DNA of 64,000 nucleotides, taken from positions 186,001 to 250,000 of the forward strand of contig SAXG01000032.1 of the NCBI GenBank assembly GCA_012932865.1. The letters are read 5' to 3'. A program made the position numbers and the translations under genes. Of the stretch, positions 30,283-42,600 are shown one piece after another. The stretch is from Amylostereum areolatum. Lineage: Eukaryota > Basidiomycota > Agaricomycetes > Russulales > Stereaceae. A model generated the notes under the pieces. The model was not told the origin of the DNA. It saw only the letters and a list, made by a program, of their open reading frames with translations, and did no database searches. Each line of letters starts with the position of its first letter. The first letter of the stretch is position 1.

Positions 30283-33200
30283 TTACTCATTAGCGGAAAT
30301 AACGGGGAAGGTATCGGGAACGGTGGACGCAAGCTTGTGTTTGTTGAGCACGGCACCCCACTGGTCCAACTGGTCGGCCGTTTTGCTGATAAGCTCGGCA
30401 CCCTCCTGACGTGCGAGGAGTTCACTCTTGTCATCGGTCACGCTGTCCCAAAGCCCCGCGATGTCCACCTCCATCTGTCAAGATCTAAGTAAGAACGATG
30501 ACTGCAAGCGGCGACGGTGACAGACCTCTTTGGCCGCATCGTTCAAGGCTCCTTTGAGATAGCTCTCAATACTATCCACGTCCGAGAGCAGCCGCTCGAC
30601 CATCCTCTCCGCGACATCATGGTAGATGTCCCCGCTCTGAGCTTTTATGAAGTTGTTGAACACCTCCTAAAAGCGGACAGATATGTAAACAACACGAACA
30701 GCATAATTGGTGCGGGGCACTCACCTGTTTCCGAGCATGGCTTCCACGTCCCGTCTCTTCCAGCGCATTATCGTATGCGGGCGCAAGTCGGCATTCGACA
30801 TGTCCTTCCAGTATACGCGACACCTCCTTCTGTCCTACGTCAAGCATTTTCGCCGACTTCTTGACAGCCTGACTCTCTCTCTGAACCCACAGGTCTGCAC
30901 ATCGGTCAACGCGTCGCTTCACCTCGCGGGCAAGTGCAGGTGGGCTCGAATCGATGATCTCGTCGAGGAGCGTGCGCGCGGCGGCGTCGCAAGTGGTTTT
31001 GATGTCCACGAAGGCGGGCTTATGGAAGAAAGTTGCCCATGGGAAGGCGATCTCTTCAGACATCGGCGCAGTAAACTCTTCGTTCAGGTTGCGCTTTTTC
31101 CAGCAGCCGTGACGGCGAAGGGCTAGAGTAGCGTTGAACACGAGCACAGGTTGAAAAGAAAAAGAAATAAAGCTTACTGGCAGCATACGTCTGCCACTTC
31201 GTCTCCGTGCCGAAGTCGACAGCTTTTTTAGATGCGGCTGCTGCCGCCTATAGAGCCGGAAAGTGTAAATTTTACAAGATAGACAAGGAAATTGGAAGCT
31301 AGAACAAACCTTCTTTGCACCCGTCCGACAGCTGCCTCCTATGATCGTCGACATCTCATCTTTAAAGGCTTGGACTCCTTCCGAGATAAGGCTTGAAAAT
31401 TCCTGGGGATCGTATGAGTAGTGGCCTCGCATAGACAGCCTGCGCCCTCACCTTCTCGAGTCGCACTCGTATCCCCAGCTGCGTTTGACGGACGGTCTGA
31501 GTCGCAGATAATGCTGTCGACAGGAAAAGGCCATTAGAAGCTGTCCAATGTAGTCGGATGCAAACACTTACGCTTGTTGGAAGACAGGGAGTCAGATGCC
31601 CATCTAGCCTTCAGAACTCCATAATCATTGGTAGGAGATGTCTTGCTTCCCTCGAAGAATCTCTGCATTGAAGCCACAGATTGTTTAAACTTGGTCAGGT
31701 GTCGTCGAGCGTGTTCGATCTGAGCTGTACGAGCTACATGCATGCACCATGCTCTGAGCGCAGGGATGCCCGTATCATCGACAGTGCGAGAGCAAGTGGG
31801 CGGCTCCAGCTGGGTATCTGATCAAGCCACCTATCGTTAGACTGGTCGATAGGATAGGAGTGGGCTATAGACGCACCTTTCTTGGTAAGACGGTCATACT
31901 CTCGCGGCGAAACGCAGAATATCGGCAGCGGTGGCAGCGGCTTCGAGGCTCGCGGGGAAGATCGAGAGTCTGAGCCACGATGGTCAGCGAAAGGTTTCCA
32001 GTATAATGGGGAATCCATTACCTTGGGGGAGTTCATTGAGGCTTGGGAGGAAGGATGTTCGGCATCAGGAAAAACCTCCCTTACTAAAATCAACAAATCC
32101 AGCAAATTAGCGCTAGTTAGAGGGGGACCTTCCTAAAGTGAACTAACGGGCTCTATTCTCACAAAACCCCGTACACATTCCGATGCACCGTCGTCGACAT
32201 TGACCTCATATTTGCACTTCAAATACATAGTTGAGGCCAGAAGGGTGACAGGGACCTACGTTGACGTAGTGCCTTGCAGGTTGGCAGCGGGAACAGGGAA
32301 TTAGGAAGGTCCCCCTCTAATTAGTAGATTTTTAGTAAGGGAGGTTTTTCCTGATGGGAGTAAGCTACAGGCAATCTATTATGCGACATGTCATCAAAAT
32401 GACCTCGCAAACCAGCTATATCTGGACAAGGTCACGGTAGACATACTTCAGAGCGTTTCAAAGAGCAGAACTTGTGTATCTCCAGCCCGGCGTTTGCTAT
32501 CTTCTCGGTGCTTTCGGAGAGTTGAAGCCTGGCGTCTTGGATGTGCTTTTCGAATGGTGAGCGCTGTTCAACGACATCTTTGAGCATTTGTTCAACGTCC
32601 GCAATTTCAGCTTGTATGGATTGTATTGGTTCTCGGTTTCCATCGGAACTTGAGGGAACAGGGGCAGGTAAGTCAACATAGCCGCCCTTAGAGTCCCTCT
32701 GTCGCTTCGGAGACCGGGCCATGCCTTGAAGCCCGTGGGGAGACGCTGGCCGTTTCGGGCCTTCGGGAGCTTGAAGTCCATTCAGCTCAAGTTTCAATTC
32801 CTCCAGTCGCTGTTCATAGCTCATTTGTATGTCACCGAGCTCTGCGTCAACATTCAGGGGGATTTTTGAAGATCAAGGAATACACTTCCTCACCTTCATT
32901 GTCGCTTCGAAGGGCGTCCAAGTACGTTTGTTGATCCAGCTTAGCACTAACCGCCTGCCGATAGGCGCCATCAAGCTCCAAGTACACGGGGTCGTCTTCG
33001 AGCTGAAGGTTACGTATGATTTCTTCAGGCACCACAGAATCGCATTTTGTGGCTGGCAGCGATGTTCAATACAGGTCAAAGGTGAAGATTGGAGGACAAC
33101 TAACCGATCAAAGAGACGATGGAAAGCCTGGGAGGTATCCAATCAGTTCATATTGTTTACACTTCATGACAAGGCGTGTATATGGCTTACGACTGATCTA

Positions 33201-34956
33201 TCGGTCCAGAAGAACAAGTTGTGAGTAGCGATAATCGAAACATCGTGATCAGCATCCTCACCCACTAGAAAAGGAGACGTTTAATCGAAGGGAGAGGTGA
33301 CAAAAGTAAGATTCTCACTAAGCAATTGCCTCTGCATCGCCTTGCCCAAAAATTCTGGAGAGCATGTTACTTGAGCAGAGTTATATGATAGCCTTTTGAC
33401 GTTTCCACTCACCTCTGGCAACTGAACTATCCTTGACCCGTTCAATAGGGGCCACGATCCATATCGCGTCACACTTGGCAATATACATTTCTGCCGCAGT
33501 ATTACGGACTTGATTGACATCGCCGCTGCCGGGAAGGTCAACAAGGATAGCGCCAGTGGACAGAACCTCCGCGTTGCACTTGATCCGATTTGCGATTATC
33601 AATGGCCATATCGACGTGCGCGAGGGGGGTGCGGGCCTTGTGGACGTAGTAGCCATCTGCCTGGGGCCAGTTAGTGCCAGTTTGCCAGTTTTTAGGATAA
33701 TAGGCATCCTAAAAGGTGTCATCGATTGCGTCGCAGATACTTTGGGACAAGGTTGATTGCTACTTGAGCTACCGGAGGGCTGCAGTGCCTGCTTGGCGAG
33801 AGTTTCACTGGGCGCATTCCCAGTGGCGTATTGGTCGATTTGTCGAGAGAACGTTTCGACGTCAGAGGCTTTGATTTCGACGGTGGTGCCCAGCAGCTTC
33901 CGAATGGCTACCAAACACAAAACACATCGTCGAGTGGGCATACATTTACACGACAGTGTTGGGCTAACCAGGATCATAGTCGAGGACTTCTTCAGGGGTC
34001 ATTGTGACAAAATCCTTGAACGCGAGCTTGGGGTATACGTCACGAATCTATACGATGAATAGTCCGAAATCGGGATACGAGTATGCAGAAGTGATGGCGA
34101 CGGAAACCGACCTTTGACCAAGTCAAATTATTGGCTGGAGGATGCGCCGGAAGCTCTTCCCCCACACCCGGCATTGTGTCTTCCAGAAGTGCATGAATCT
34201 CTTTCTTCCAATCGTCCTCGGAGGTAAACGATACACTACCATGTATTTCTGGGAGATTGTGATAGGATACTTCCGTCACCGTCGCAGTGCCCGCTGTGGA
34301 TCATCAACTGACAGTACCGGTGAGTGTAATCGACACTTACCCCCAAAACCACTGGTGGGAACGAGCCGATGGCGAACTGGATTCATATAAAGTTAGATTA
34401 TTGCATACAGGATACGACCGCCTGACGCACATCCAAGGAGCGCATTGATGACGGACGATTTGCCAGATCCGGAGACTGTCCAATACAATGAGATACCGTG
34501 ATGATAATAGATGAACGGATGGAATACAGGTCACCTCCACACAAGCCAATACGCGTCGTGGGACGCTTCATGTGGGACATCCTGTTTTCCGACGCAGTTA
34601 GAGCCGAATACCATTGAAAAAACCTTGACAAAGACGCACTTCCTGACCGCCTTCCGCCAAATCTCCTGTCGATCCGTAGTACCCAATAATGACATTGGTC
34701 CATTCGAAAGGCATTGGTCGAGTGTTCGGGCCATGCTTTTGGCCACCCTTACGGTGTCTTCTGACGAGAAATGCTCCTTTTGTAGGATGCCATCGATGTT
34801 CAATAGTTTGTCTGCCATGGGGAATCAGGATCAGTGTGAGGCAGTGGCTCAAGACGCAGTACTGAATCCTGATCGAGTTCACCTGAGATATCTTCCAAGC
34901 TCTGGCGATGAAGTACCCAGCAGTGAGAAACATAGTGGACGCACGAGGGCAAGCAT
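30283..34956 (-). CDS. Large GTPase 2, SLIP-GC/dynamin-like, with a small transposon inside
   Basis: Paralogue of GTPases 1 and 3. Likely start at ATG 34956 (a four-codon exon, then SLEDIS and DKLLNIDGILQKEHF); this start is tentative. Motifs: G1 VSGSGKSSVINALL near 34430-34475, G3 DLPGSGD near 33520-33550, G4 ATKCDS near 33030-33055. A middle coiled-coil region with a nuclear-type basic patch follows (MARSPKRQRDSK, near 32690-32730), ending in KFCSLKRSE. The helical C-terminus ends at 30283. An inverted-repeat element (32063-32356) lies exactly where the exon equivalent to GTPase 3's RERFLQDLF begins. The exon after it (near 32062-32020) is clear, but its upstream join could not be made cleanly. 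The gene may therefore be damaged or may use altered splicing. Confidence 0.72.
32063..32356. mobile_element. Small inverted-repeat element (MITE-like, 294 bp) inside GTPase 2
   Basis: The two ends are inverted copies beginning CATCAGGAAAAACCTCCC. A second inverted block, AGAGGGGGACCTTCCTAA, lies further in on both arms; the left arm has about 20 extra bases. No transposase is present and no convincing target duplication was found, so the superfamily cannot be assigned. It sits at an intron-exon boundary of the GTPase gene. Confidence 0.75.
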
Positions 34957-35349
34957 CACTAACGACTCTGCTCGATGATGCTTGCATTCTTGAGTCTGGC
35001 CAAGCGGGGACGTGCGGGGTTGACGAATTCCGCTGGAATGATCGCTGCTTTGCTAGATCGGAGTCTTCAAGCAATTGGACTCGTTCGAATATGATTGAAG
35101 GTCGATCACTGACACACTATAATTCCTAGCAACACTTAGTCTTTGTGAGGTATAATTTGACGGAGACAAGTTGACTTTTCGAGTTGGAGGCTTTTGGGAG
35201 GCTTGGAGCGTCGTGGACTCTGCGGGATCTGACGTAAGCTACGGCGTGGCGTCAGCCACTTCATAACTGTGGGTACTTATCATTCGCACTCCACTGCCAT
35301 CAATTCAGCCTTGCAAAAATGTAATACAGAGTTGGAATCAAACTACTAA

Positions 35350-35375
35350 CTAGCAGATACCCGTGCTTCGCACGG
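35350..35375 (-). repeat. Helitron-like 3' terminus
   Basis: Read on the minus strand, a perfect 6-bp stem hairpin (CCGTGC GAA GCACGG) is followed after a few bases by CTAG and then T. This is the signature of a Helitron 3' end (hairpin, then CTRR, inserted before T). A candidate 5' end on the same strand, rich in TACTACTATAAAAT, lies near 36060-36085, which would make a non-autonomous element of about 0.7 kb. Confidence 0.45.
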
Positions 35376-36035
35376 CATGTTTCAATGCAAGAACCTCTGG
35401 AGAACAAATTATCATATTCATAAGGTTCACAGTCCCGTTATGCCCGTGGGCCAGTACCCACCGTCGCATGCAACTTCTTCCCGTTCCTCCTCCTCCCGTG
35501 GGCCTGCTCCCCCCGTGGGCCAGTGCCCCCCCCTCCCCCTATTGTTGACAGCCCCGCCTCTGCACCCTTCATTTATTGCGTAGCCCTGGAATGGAGCTAC
35601 CGGCCTCTATGGCCCCCTCCCCCTCCTGCCCTGAACCCCTTGTTGCCTTTCTCTACTTAATATTATGGGTTAGGAATTTCCCCACGCCGCTAACCCTAAC
35701 CCCATCACCCACACTGGTACCCATTCGGGTTCCCCCTTAGCCCGTGCTTGTTTTGTAGTAGATTTGAATAAAAATGTACTTTTGACCGAAAACGTCTAAA
35801 ATAAGCGAAAGAGTAGCCAAGAAACATTGCGAAGCCGAGTCGCCGACCACAGGGTCCCGCGCCTAGTTTGGCAGCCCGACCCGTACTCACTTGAGTAAAC
35901 ACATATGTATTACCCGTGCTATTTATTCTCCAGTGGCTTGGGCATTGGTTATGCAAAAAGAGTAGTACAGACGTTGCTGGAATGTTCGAGAAATGACTGA
36001 CACTCGGCTACGCGCACGCATCTCACGGATGAGCT

Positions 36036-36060
36036 TAGATAGATAGATAGATAGATAGAT
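36036..36060 (+). repeat. (TAGA)n microsatellite
   Basis: About six tandem copies of TAGA beside the putative 5' end of the Helitron-like element. Confidence 0.9.
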
Positions 36061-36679
36061 TCTGATTTTATAGTAGTACTCAGGCCGTTTACGGCCTATA
36101 TGGATGAGCTTTGTGTTTGTCTTATGTCTTATGTCACGTGACACAAACGGGTTCCTTTATATCCTTTAATACAAAGAGAGACGCGGTGGAGCGCTGCGTC
36201 ACGTCACGACACAAACCGCGAGACAAGTGAGCTTTCTGATTGGTTGTGGGACAACAGCCACGTCATCGTAACGCGACGCGTGACAAGTCGCGTTGACAAA
36301 TGCACGTGGCTGCTTGCGTCATCCTAGGCTTGCGCGTCGGCCGGGTCGCCGCGTCGCTCTTCGTCTTGACCTCCACCACGTACTTGGCCACCGTCATACC
36401 TTCCCACTCTCTATGGCACCTCTACGCACCGCCGTTAGCGTCAAAGTAGCCTCCATGGCACAGCCCTACTTATACCTTTTACTTTGTATATCAGAAAACA
36501 AATTCAAATCAATTTTCCTCCAAAGCAATGTTTGTGCAGCAACATGGACGTGTTTTGTCGCTTCGGTCACGATGACCGCGTCGCTCCCACCCCCCCTGAT
36601 TGGATTTATTTATATATCTAGAGATTTTTCGGGAAATTTCCTCGGTGCTCGGATGAGGCGTGGTGGTCCCGAGCTCGAG

Positions 36680-37495
36680 TGATGTACGACACGACCCGAC
36701 CCGACACGACACAGTACAGCACACCCTGTCATCTGCATCCAGTGCATCTCGGTGCGTTCATCTGGATCATGTGCGCATTTTCTTTCTCTCTTGCGAGACG
36801 AACTGACATGTACTATTTGTGCAGAAGAATCTATGCGAGTTGGGGGTGACATTGGCTGGCCATTGGGACGGTGCACCGAGCAGGAACGCAGGTCCACTGA
36901 TTCCGTCCAAGATGCAGCCCCCAGAAACAGTGCCCATTCAACCTCCTCGCAAGCGAACGAGAACACGGCCGTCCAGGTATGACTGACCTTAACAAACTGA
37001 TCAATGTCCTTGCTTACTATATTGTTGTCTACAGCTTTCCTCGGCTGATGCCATTGGCCACCGCCGGTCTTGAGTGCGAGCACAACGACATCCTCAGGAT
37101 CCTGAAGGTCCGCAACAGCATTGTATTGTGTCGTCCACGTCCGAATCAACGACAGGTGACACGATAATGCAAGAACCCAACCAACCAGCAAGCCTCGAAC
37201 GGAGCTTTCATAGATGGTACGTGCATACAGTATCAATCAATGTGATAGTAAAGGCTTTACTGATCCTTTTGTTATCCATATCACAGGTGATATGTCCTCA
37301 TCGACATTGCATATTCGCAGGCCTACTCGGCCCTCGGCGACTTGCTTCCTACGCCCCCAAGGACTCCAGCTCTGAACCCTCAAGGAACAGAACAACCCAC
37401 TCTGCTATCGAAATGGCAGATTGCCAAGAGAGCCCGACACGAGCGAGAGCATTTGGGACCGTCACAAACCCCTCTACTGTAGGCGGCTGTAGTTT
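36680..37495 (+). pseudogene. Spliced-looking gene remnant, unknown
   Basis: Intron-like segments GTGCGC...CTGAC...GTGCAG (ending near 36825), GTATGA...CTACAG (near 36977-37034) and GTACGT...ATCACAG (near 37217-37287) surround exon-like stretches. The clearest exon encodes IQPPRKRTRTRPS near 36940-36975. A later stretch encodes LSKWQIAKRARHEREHLG near 37400-37460. The frames do not join throughout, because stops interrupt. It therefore looks like a captured or decayed gene fragment between the two Helitron-like ends. Confidence 0.3.
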
Positions 37496-37750
37496 GGCAA
37501 CTCGCAACCGGTGTCACATGACCGTGGGAGCGGGTAGAGGAGGGCAACCCGGCCTCGGGGACGGGGGACATCCACTTTAGGCAACGCAACCTCTTGTGAG
37601 TGAGCTCTCCCAAAGGGCCAAAGCTGTCCTATGTAGCGTCGAGTGATCATCCTCACGCTTTGGCCCATTACACTGTACACGAATCTGTATATGAATACAA
37701 GGTTTTGTGCACACTGACCACCTTGTTTGTCACTGAGTGCTGATTAGCTC

Positions 37751-38254
37751 AGGACCCCTGAAATTCCCTATAAATGATTCATCTCGGACCACCGAAAATT
37801 TGGGCCTTATGGGAACCTATGTATGGTACTCTCCACCGAAAATGGGCCCCGTAGGGCCGACATGTTGGAGCTAAGAACCACTGAAAAGGAACCCGCCCGT
37901 CCGAAGTCCCATCTTCACCACCGAAAATGGTAAGCATCTGAACACGCCGAGGATCTGTCAGTTCCAATCACAAGTATTTTGCATATTTTGCTTCCCATGG
38001 GTCTATGGAAGCAAACTAGGCATGTTATAGCAAGCTTGTGCATAAAATGAGAGTTCTGCTCTGGAAACCTCGACGCCGAAGGCGTGGGAAATTAGACTAT
38101 TTTTAGATATGTATAGTCTAAGAACCACTGAAAACGGCTGACTTGAAAAAATCTATCATGTAAATCACCGAAAATGGCCCAAATTCTGTCCCAGCGCACC
38201 ACCGAAAACAGGTCACCCTGGGATGAATGCTCTATAGGGAATTTCAGGGGTCCT
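37751..38254. mobile_element. hAT-like MITE (504 bp) with internal CACCGAAAA repeats
   Basis: Terminal inverted repeats of 22 bp (AGGACCCCTGAAATTCCC... at 37751-37772, its inverse at 38233-38254) are flanked by an exact 8-bp duplication ATTAGCTC (37743-37750 and 38255-38262). 8-bp duplications are typical of hAT elements. The interior has seven or so scattered copies of CACYGAAAA and no ORF of note, so it is non-autonomous. Confidence 0.88.
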
Positions 38255-38639
38255 ATTAGCTCATGAGGCTGGCAGCGCTGCGGCGGTTTGTAGAAAACAA
38301 AATACAATATGAGCGAACCTCATGTCGATTTCGTACTTGGTGCCGCTGGTGACGTATTCTTGAGGGTTTTTGACCTTTTTTTTGCGAAAATTAAGCATGG
38401 GTAAGCGGAAAGCAACTCAGCCTCGGGGACAGGAGACAACCCGCAAATTAGGCAACCGCAACCGACCCCCGGGGACAGGGGACGTTGCCTAACGTCGGCC
38501 GCGTACAGTAGGCATCCCGGCTACAGTTTCCCTACTATCGGACTGCGAGTTGAATCTTCTACACTTCATGCTTAGTACTTAGTTATGCTTATTTGTTGCT
38601 TATTTGAATACAATCACCACAGCCTTGCTACTTGAATGA

Positions 38640-38663
38640 GTGCAATGCACGGGTCTATGCTAG
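38640..38663 (+). repeat. Second Helitron-like 3' terminus
   Basis: On the plus strand, hairpin GTGC-AAT-GCAC is followed by GGGTCTATG, CTAG, then T. It shares the ACCCGTGC/CTAG pattern with the end at 35350 but in the opposite orientation. Its 5' end was not found. Confidence 0.4.
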
Positions 38664-39230
38664 TTATTAAGGATTGAATCCCATCCGAGACAAAAATCAC
38701 GTGAGACGCGAGACAAGACAAAGAGACAACCTGATTGGCTGACGGGTCGTTCCGCGAGCTGATGATGTCAATGTCATCGCCGTCTCAACCACCTTCCTTG
38801 AATCCTTCAACCATCCTCAACCGTCCCATCCGACGTCCGTTAGGCCGTATAATGGACAAGAAAAAAGGACACCCATTAGATAATGGGCTTGCCATGCTCT
38901 GACAATGCAAGGGAAGCCCAGGCCACGGCCACTGGCAAGCATTGTGTAAGCGCCGTTGGGTGGCGAAAGAGGGTCAAAGGACCAGAGTGGTCCCCGTACT
39001 GGTGCGCTTTTGCCCATCTTTTCGTCCGCACACACTCATGGAGCGCCAGACACCGCGTTCACTGCTCAGGCTGTCAGGACCCACCAAATGGCCATCTGTG
39101 TCAATTTGAAGGGTAGGTGGCATGCGTAAATTCAGACTCATGCAGTGCGTGGTCATTGGTATCGCATCTCTGGTATGTCTGATGTCCTTGCCATCACATT
39201 CTTGAATACAAATGCATCATTGACAGATCT

Positions 39231-39449
39231 CTATTTGTAAACAACGCGAAGCCACAAACAGGTTTCCGACCGCGACTCGGAGTCAGGCTGGAAGTTGTCA
39301 ATGTTCCGCTCAATAGTTGGCACGTACATCTCAGTGGTATCGGTGCTGAATGGATGCTCCTCATGCTCGGCTTTAAGCTGTGCCAGGCTTTCAAGTACGG
39401 TCGGAGAAAGTGTATTACTATTAGAGTATCTTTTTCTGCCTTTGCTCAT
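39231..39449 (-). CDS. Small hypothetical ORF (72 aa)
   Basis: ATG at 39449 and stop at 39231, starting MSKGRKRYSNSNTLSP, with ordinary composition and no recognised motif. It lies just downstream of GTPase 3 on the same strand. It could be a small gene, a lost exon, or chance. Confidence 0.25.
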   Translation of the reverse strand: MSKGRKRYSNSNTLSPTVLESLAQLKAEHEEHPFSTDTTEMYVPTIERNIDNFQPDSESRSETCLWLRVVYK

Positions 39450-39694
39450 GATGGTCCCGAAGCAGCGCGGTGAAGCCGCGATGCGGCAGGGACCTAACGA
39501 AGTGTATGTCAAAGCTGTTGAATAAATGGTGAATGTGTTATGAGATGCCCTCCGTGCAGTAGGGATACATATTGAGTGTCCTAGCACGGGTAATCTGCTA
39601 GTAATATGTACATGTGAGTGAATTGGGACAACAGTAAAGAGTATATCATAGTATACATAGCCATGAAACCGCGGCACGAGCATCGCTACCTGCT

Positions 39695-42600
39695 TCATAA
39701 CCGCAAAGGAGGGTAGGAGTTCACCACTCCGGTTGCGGCCTCCACCTTAAACTGCTCGCATGCTCTGTCCCACATGTCCAACTGCTGCGCCGCGAGGGTA
39801 ACAAAGTCCTTCGCCTCTCGCTTCCGCACAAGCTGCGTTCTGTCCTCCTCCACCTTCTCCCAGAGGCCGGCCATATCGGCATCCACCTGGACCCGACAAC
39901 GTCAGGACGTCGCGATGAATATGTGGAAAGGATAACGCACCTTTTCTATGAAACGAGAGAACGGTTCGACCATCTCACCAATGCTCTTGTCCACCGCCTT
40001 GAACAGCGAATCTTCGATGTGTTTCGCAGTGTCTTGGTAGATCTGTGGGCCATGGTTGAGGATAAATGCGTTGAAAACTTCCTACAGACAACGCAGAACA
40101 GTCAGGACTCGGCCCAACGTCAGCACTGCCGAAGGAACAAGTCTCACTTTCATACGCATAAACTGCCCCTTGCCCTTACTCTCCTGCAGCACCTCCGAAT
40201 ACACACCAAGAAGCCGACTCTTGATGAACTGGACAATGGTCCTCGATATACGCTTCTGCTCGACATTGAGCTGGTTCCCCGCCGTAGCGACCGTACGCTC
40301 AAGCCGATCCTGACACCAGTCTGCGGCGCGGCAGGTGCGCCGGCGAACTTGGGGGATGAGTGCCGGAGGAGCGGACGCGAGGACTTCGTCGAGAACACCT
40401 TGCACCGCATCGTGGATCAACTCGCCCACGTCCTCGAAGCGGTTCGATTCGAAGAAATCCACCCAGGCGGGATAGACCTCAGCGTAGAACGGTCTTGCGA
40501 AATCCAGGTTCAGGTCGGCCTTGTACTCCCCGCGGCGGCGAAAAGCTGAAGGAATGGTAAGCATCGCGGTTGTCCCGTGAAGGGACACGGTTGAACTGAC
40601 TAGCACAGTAAGTCTGCCATTTATTCGCCCTGCCGAACTCGACAGCTATGGACATAGCTTCTTTTGCAGCCTATAGAAGGTCAACGATTAGAGGACGAAA
40701 GTCGCAGCAAGAGACGGCCTTACCAAGTCTGCACCAACTCGACAGGCCTGTCCAATACTTTCCGCAATCATGGCCTTGAGGTCCTGCACACCCTTACTAA
40801 TTGCCGTGGAGATGGCCTGGATGGAAGTACGAATGTAAGGGCCGAGAAACATTCGTACTTAAATAAGCCCAACCCACCAGTCGGAGACGTCCGCGGATTC
40901 CAATAGCCTGCTCATCCCCGTTGGGCGGACTATCTTCCACTAATCACAAAATCACCCGTCAGTGAAACGTTAAGACACGTAAGAAAGAACATCAACCATA
41001 ACTTACACTGAACAAGTCCATGATCATCCGAGGCCCATAGCGTCTTGAGAATGGCAGGCGAGTTGATCTTCTCCTTCACTTTCTTGTCGTCCTCAGCGTC
41101 AAAAAGCCCTTGGATCATCCCGACGCTCTCTTTCATGTCCCTCGTGTGCTTCTGAGCTGCTTCGATCTGTTTGGTACGACCGAGATGTTTGCACCACCCA
41201 ATGATTGCAGGTATTCCTGTTTCTTCCCTGTTGACAGTGCAAATAGGATCGTCCGACTCATATATATCAAAGTCTAGCCAACGGATGAGACTCTCGTGCA
41301 CAATAGACGGTCATTCTTACTCACTATGTCGTCGGTATTCCATAGCCGAGCAGCAGAAAACAGGAAGGAAAGGCACTTCTTCCTTCGCAACACCTTCATG
41401 ATTCATCGTTAGCGTCGATCAAAGTATCGGACAGAAAATGACATACCCCTAGCTGCGAATAAGTCTTGCAGGAACCGTTCGCGAAGACCAGCCGCCGAAA
41501 CCTACAGAATACAGTCGGTTAGTCAAGCCAGTCGCATTACAAAGGCTTAGCACTTACTTCGGACCTCTTCAGAGAGCAGAAAGCATTTAATCGTCTCTTT
41601 GCTTCCTTCAGAACATCTTCGCCATCCGTCCGTTCGAGTTTCGCACCTGAAAGCTCCCCCTTCGCCTGGTCCAAACTCTTTTGGGCCTCTTCCAGCTGCT
41701 GTCGTTTCAGCTCGAGTATGCACGGTGGATTCACGGATACTTGTGTATGGGAAACCTCCACCATGCCGTCGACGTCGTTTCGCCGGCGCTTGAGTGCGCG
41801 TGGATCGACAGGGAGGCAGGTTCGCTTGGAAGGTACACTACCACCCGGCGCAGACTGTGGACGTGAATTCTCATCGTTGCCCCCTGTCTGGAGGATCCGT
41901 AGTTCTTCTGCTAACGCCTTAACGGCAATCGTTTTTCCTAAAAGATGGCTTGCGGTCAGCGCGGCCCCAATGCAAGGACGTAAATGCTTACGAGAAATAT
42001 CCAGTTGGCGGCGTTGATTTTGGTTTTCAGGCCTTTGAGAGTATCCTGCTGGGCCGTGAGAAGCGAGAGCAGCTCTTGGTATTGGACATCCTCGTGGATC
42101 CGAAGTTCTCTTGCGATTTCAAGGGAAGAAACATCGTCACACTTAGTGCCTGTGATTGGTGTAAACATTCGCCAATGCAATGAGTGTATATGAACTCACA
42201 TATGAAGCTGATTACGCCTGAACGTCCACTAGAAGGAATGTGAGTACAGCGATTATCTCAAGTAGACTGGAAACTTACGCCTGATCTAGGTGAACCGAGA
42301 AGAGAAGACGGTAAATGGATGGTCTTGTATATATCAACCATATGAGAGTTCTTACCCACTGGGCGTTGAAGTCAGCGCTAGGTTTGAAAACACGGCGGTA
42401 AAAACTCACTTTTCAGCTGGAGGCTAAAGGCTTCCCCGAGGAACGCTATCGTCGAAAACATAAGCATGGACCCTTTCCGTTACGCCGACTCGTCTCACCT
42501 TTCCCAGATTCGCTGGTGACTGCCCGAACGATGGGCGCGACGATCCATACCTTATCACAACTTCCAACATAGTTCCGAGCCACAGAACCTCTTGCTACAT

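Larger units (their letters stand above)
35130..39230. other. TE-rich gap between GTPases 2 and 3
   Basis: About 4 kb without a solid gene. It contains two Helitron-like 3' termini in opposite orientation, a (TAGA)n microsatellite, a hAT-like MITE, and a spliced-looking plus-strand fragment, each listed separately. The remainder is unremarkable non-coding sequence. Confidence 0.6.

Noticed and set aside
37751..38254. CRISPR-like array suggested by repeated CACCGAAAA
   Set aside because: The repeats are short, irregularly spaced and lie inside a MITE with TIRs and a target duplication, in a eukaryotic genome.
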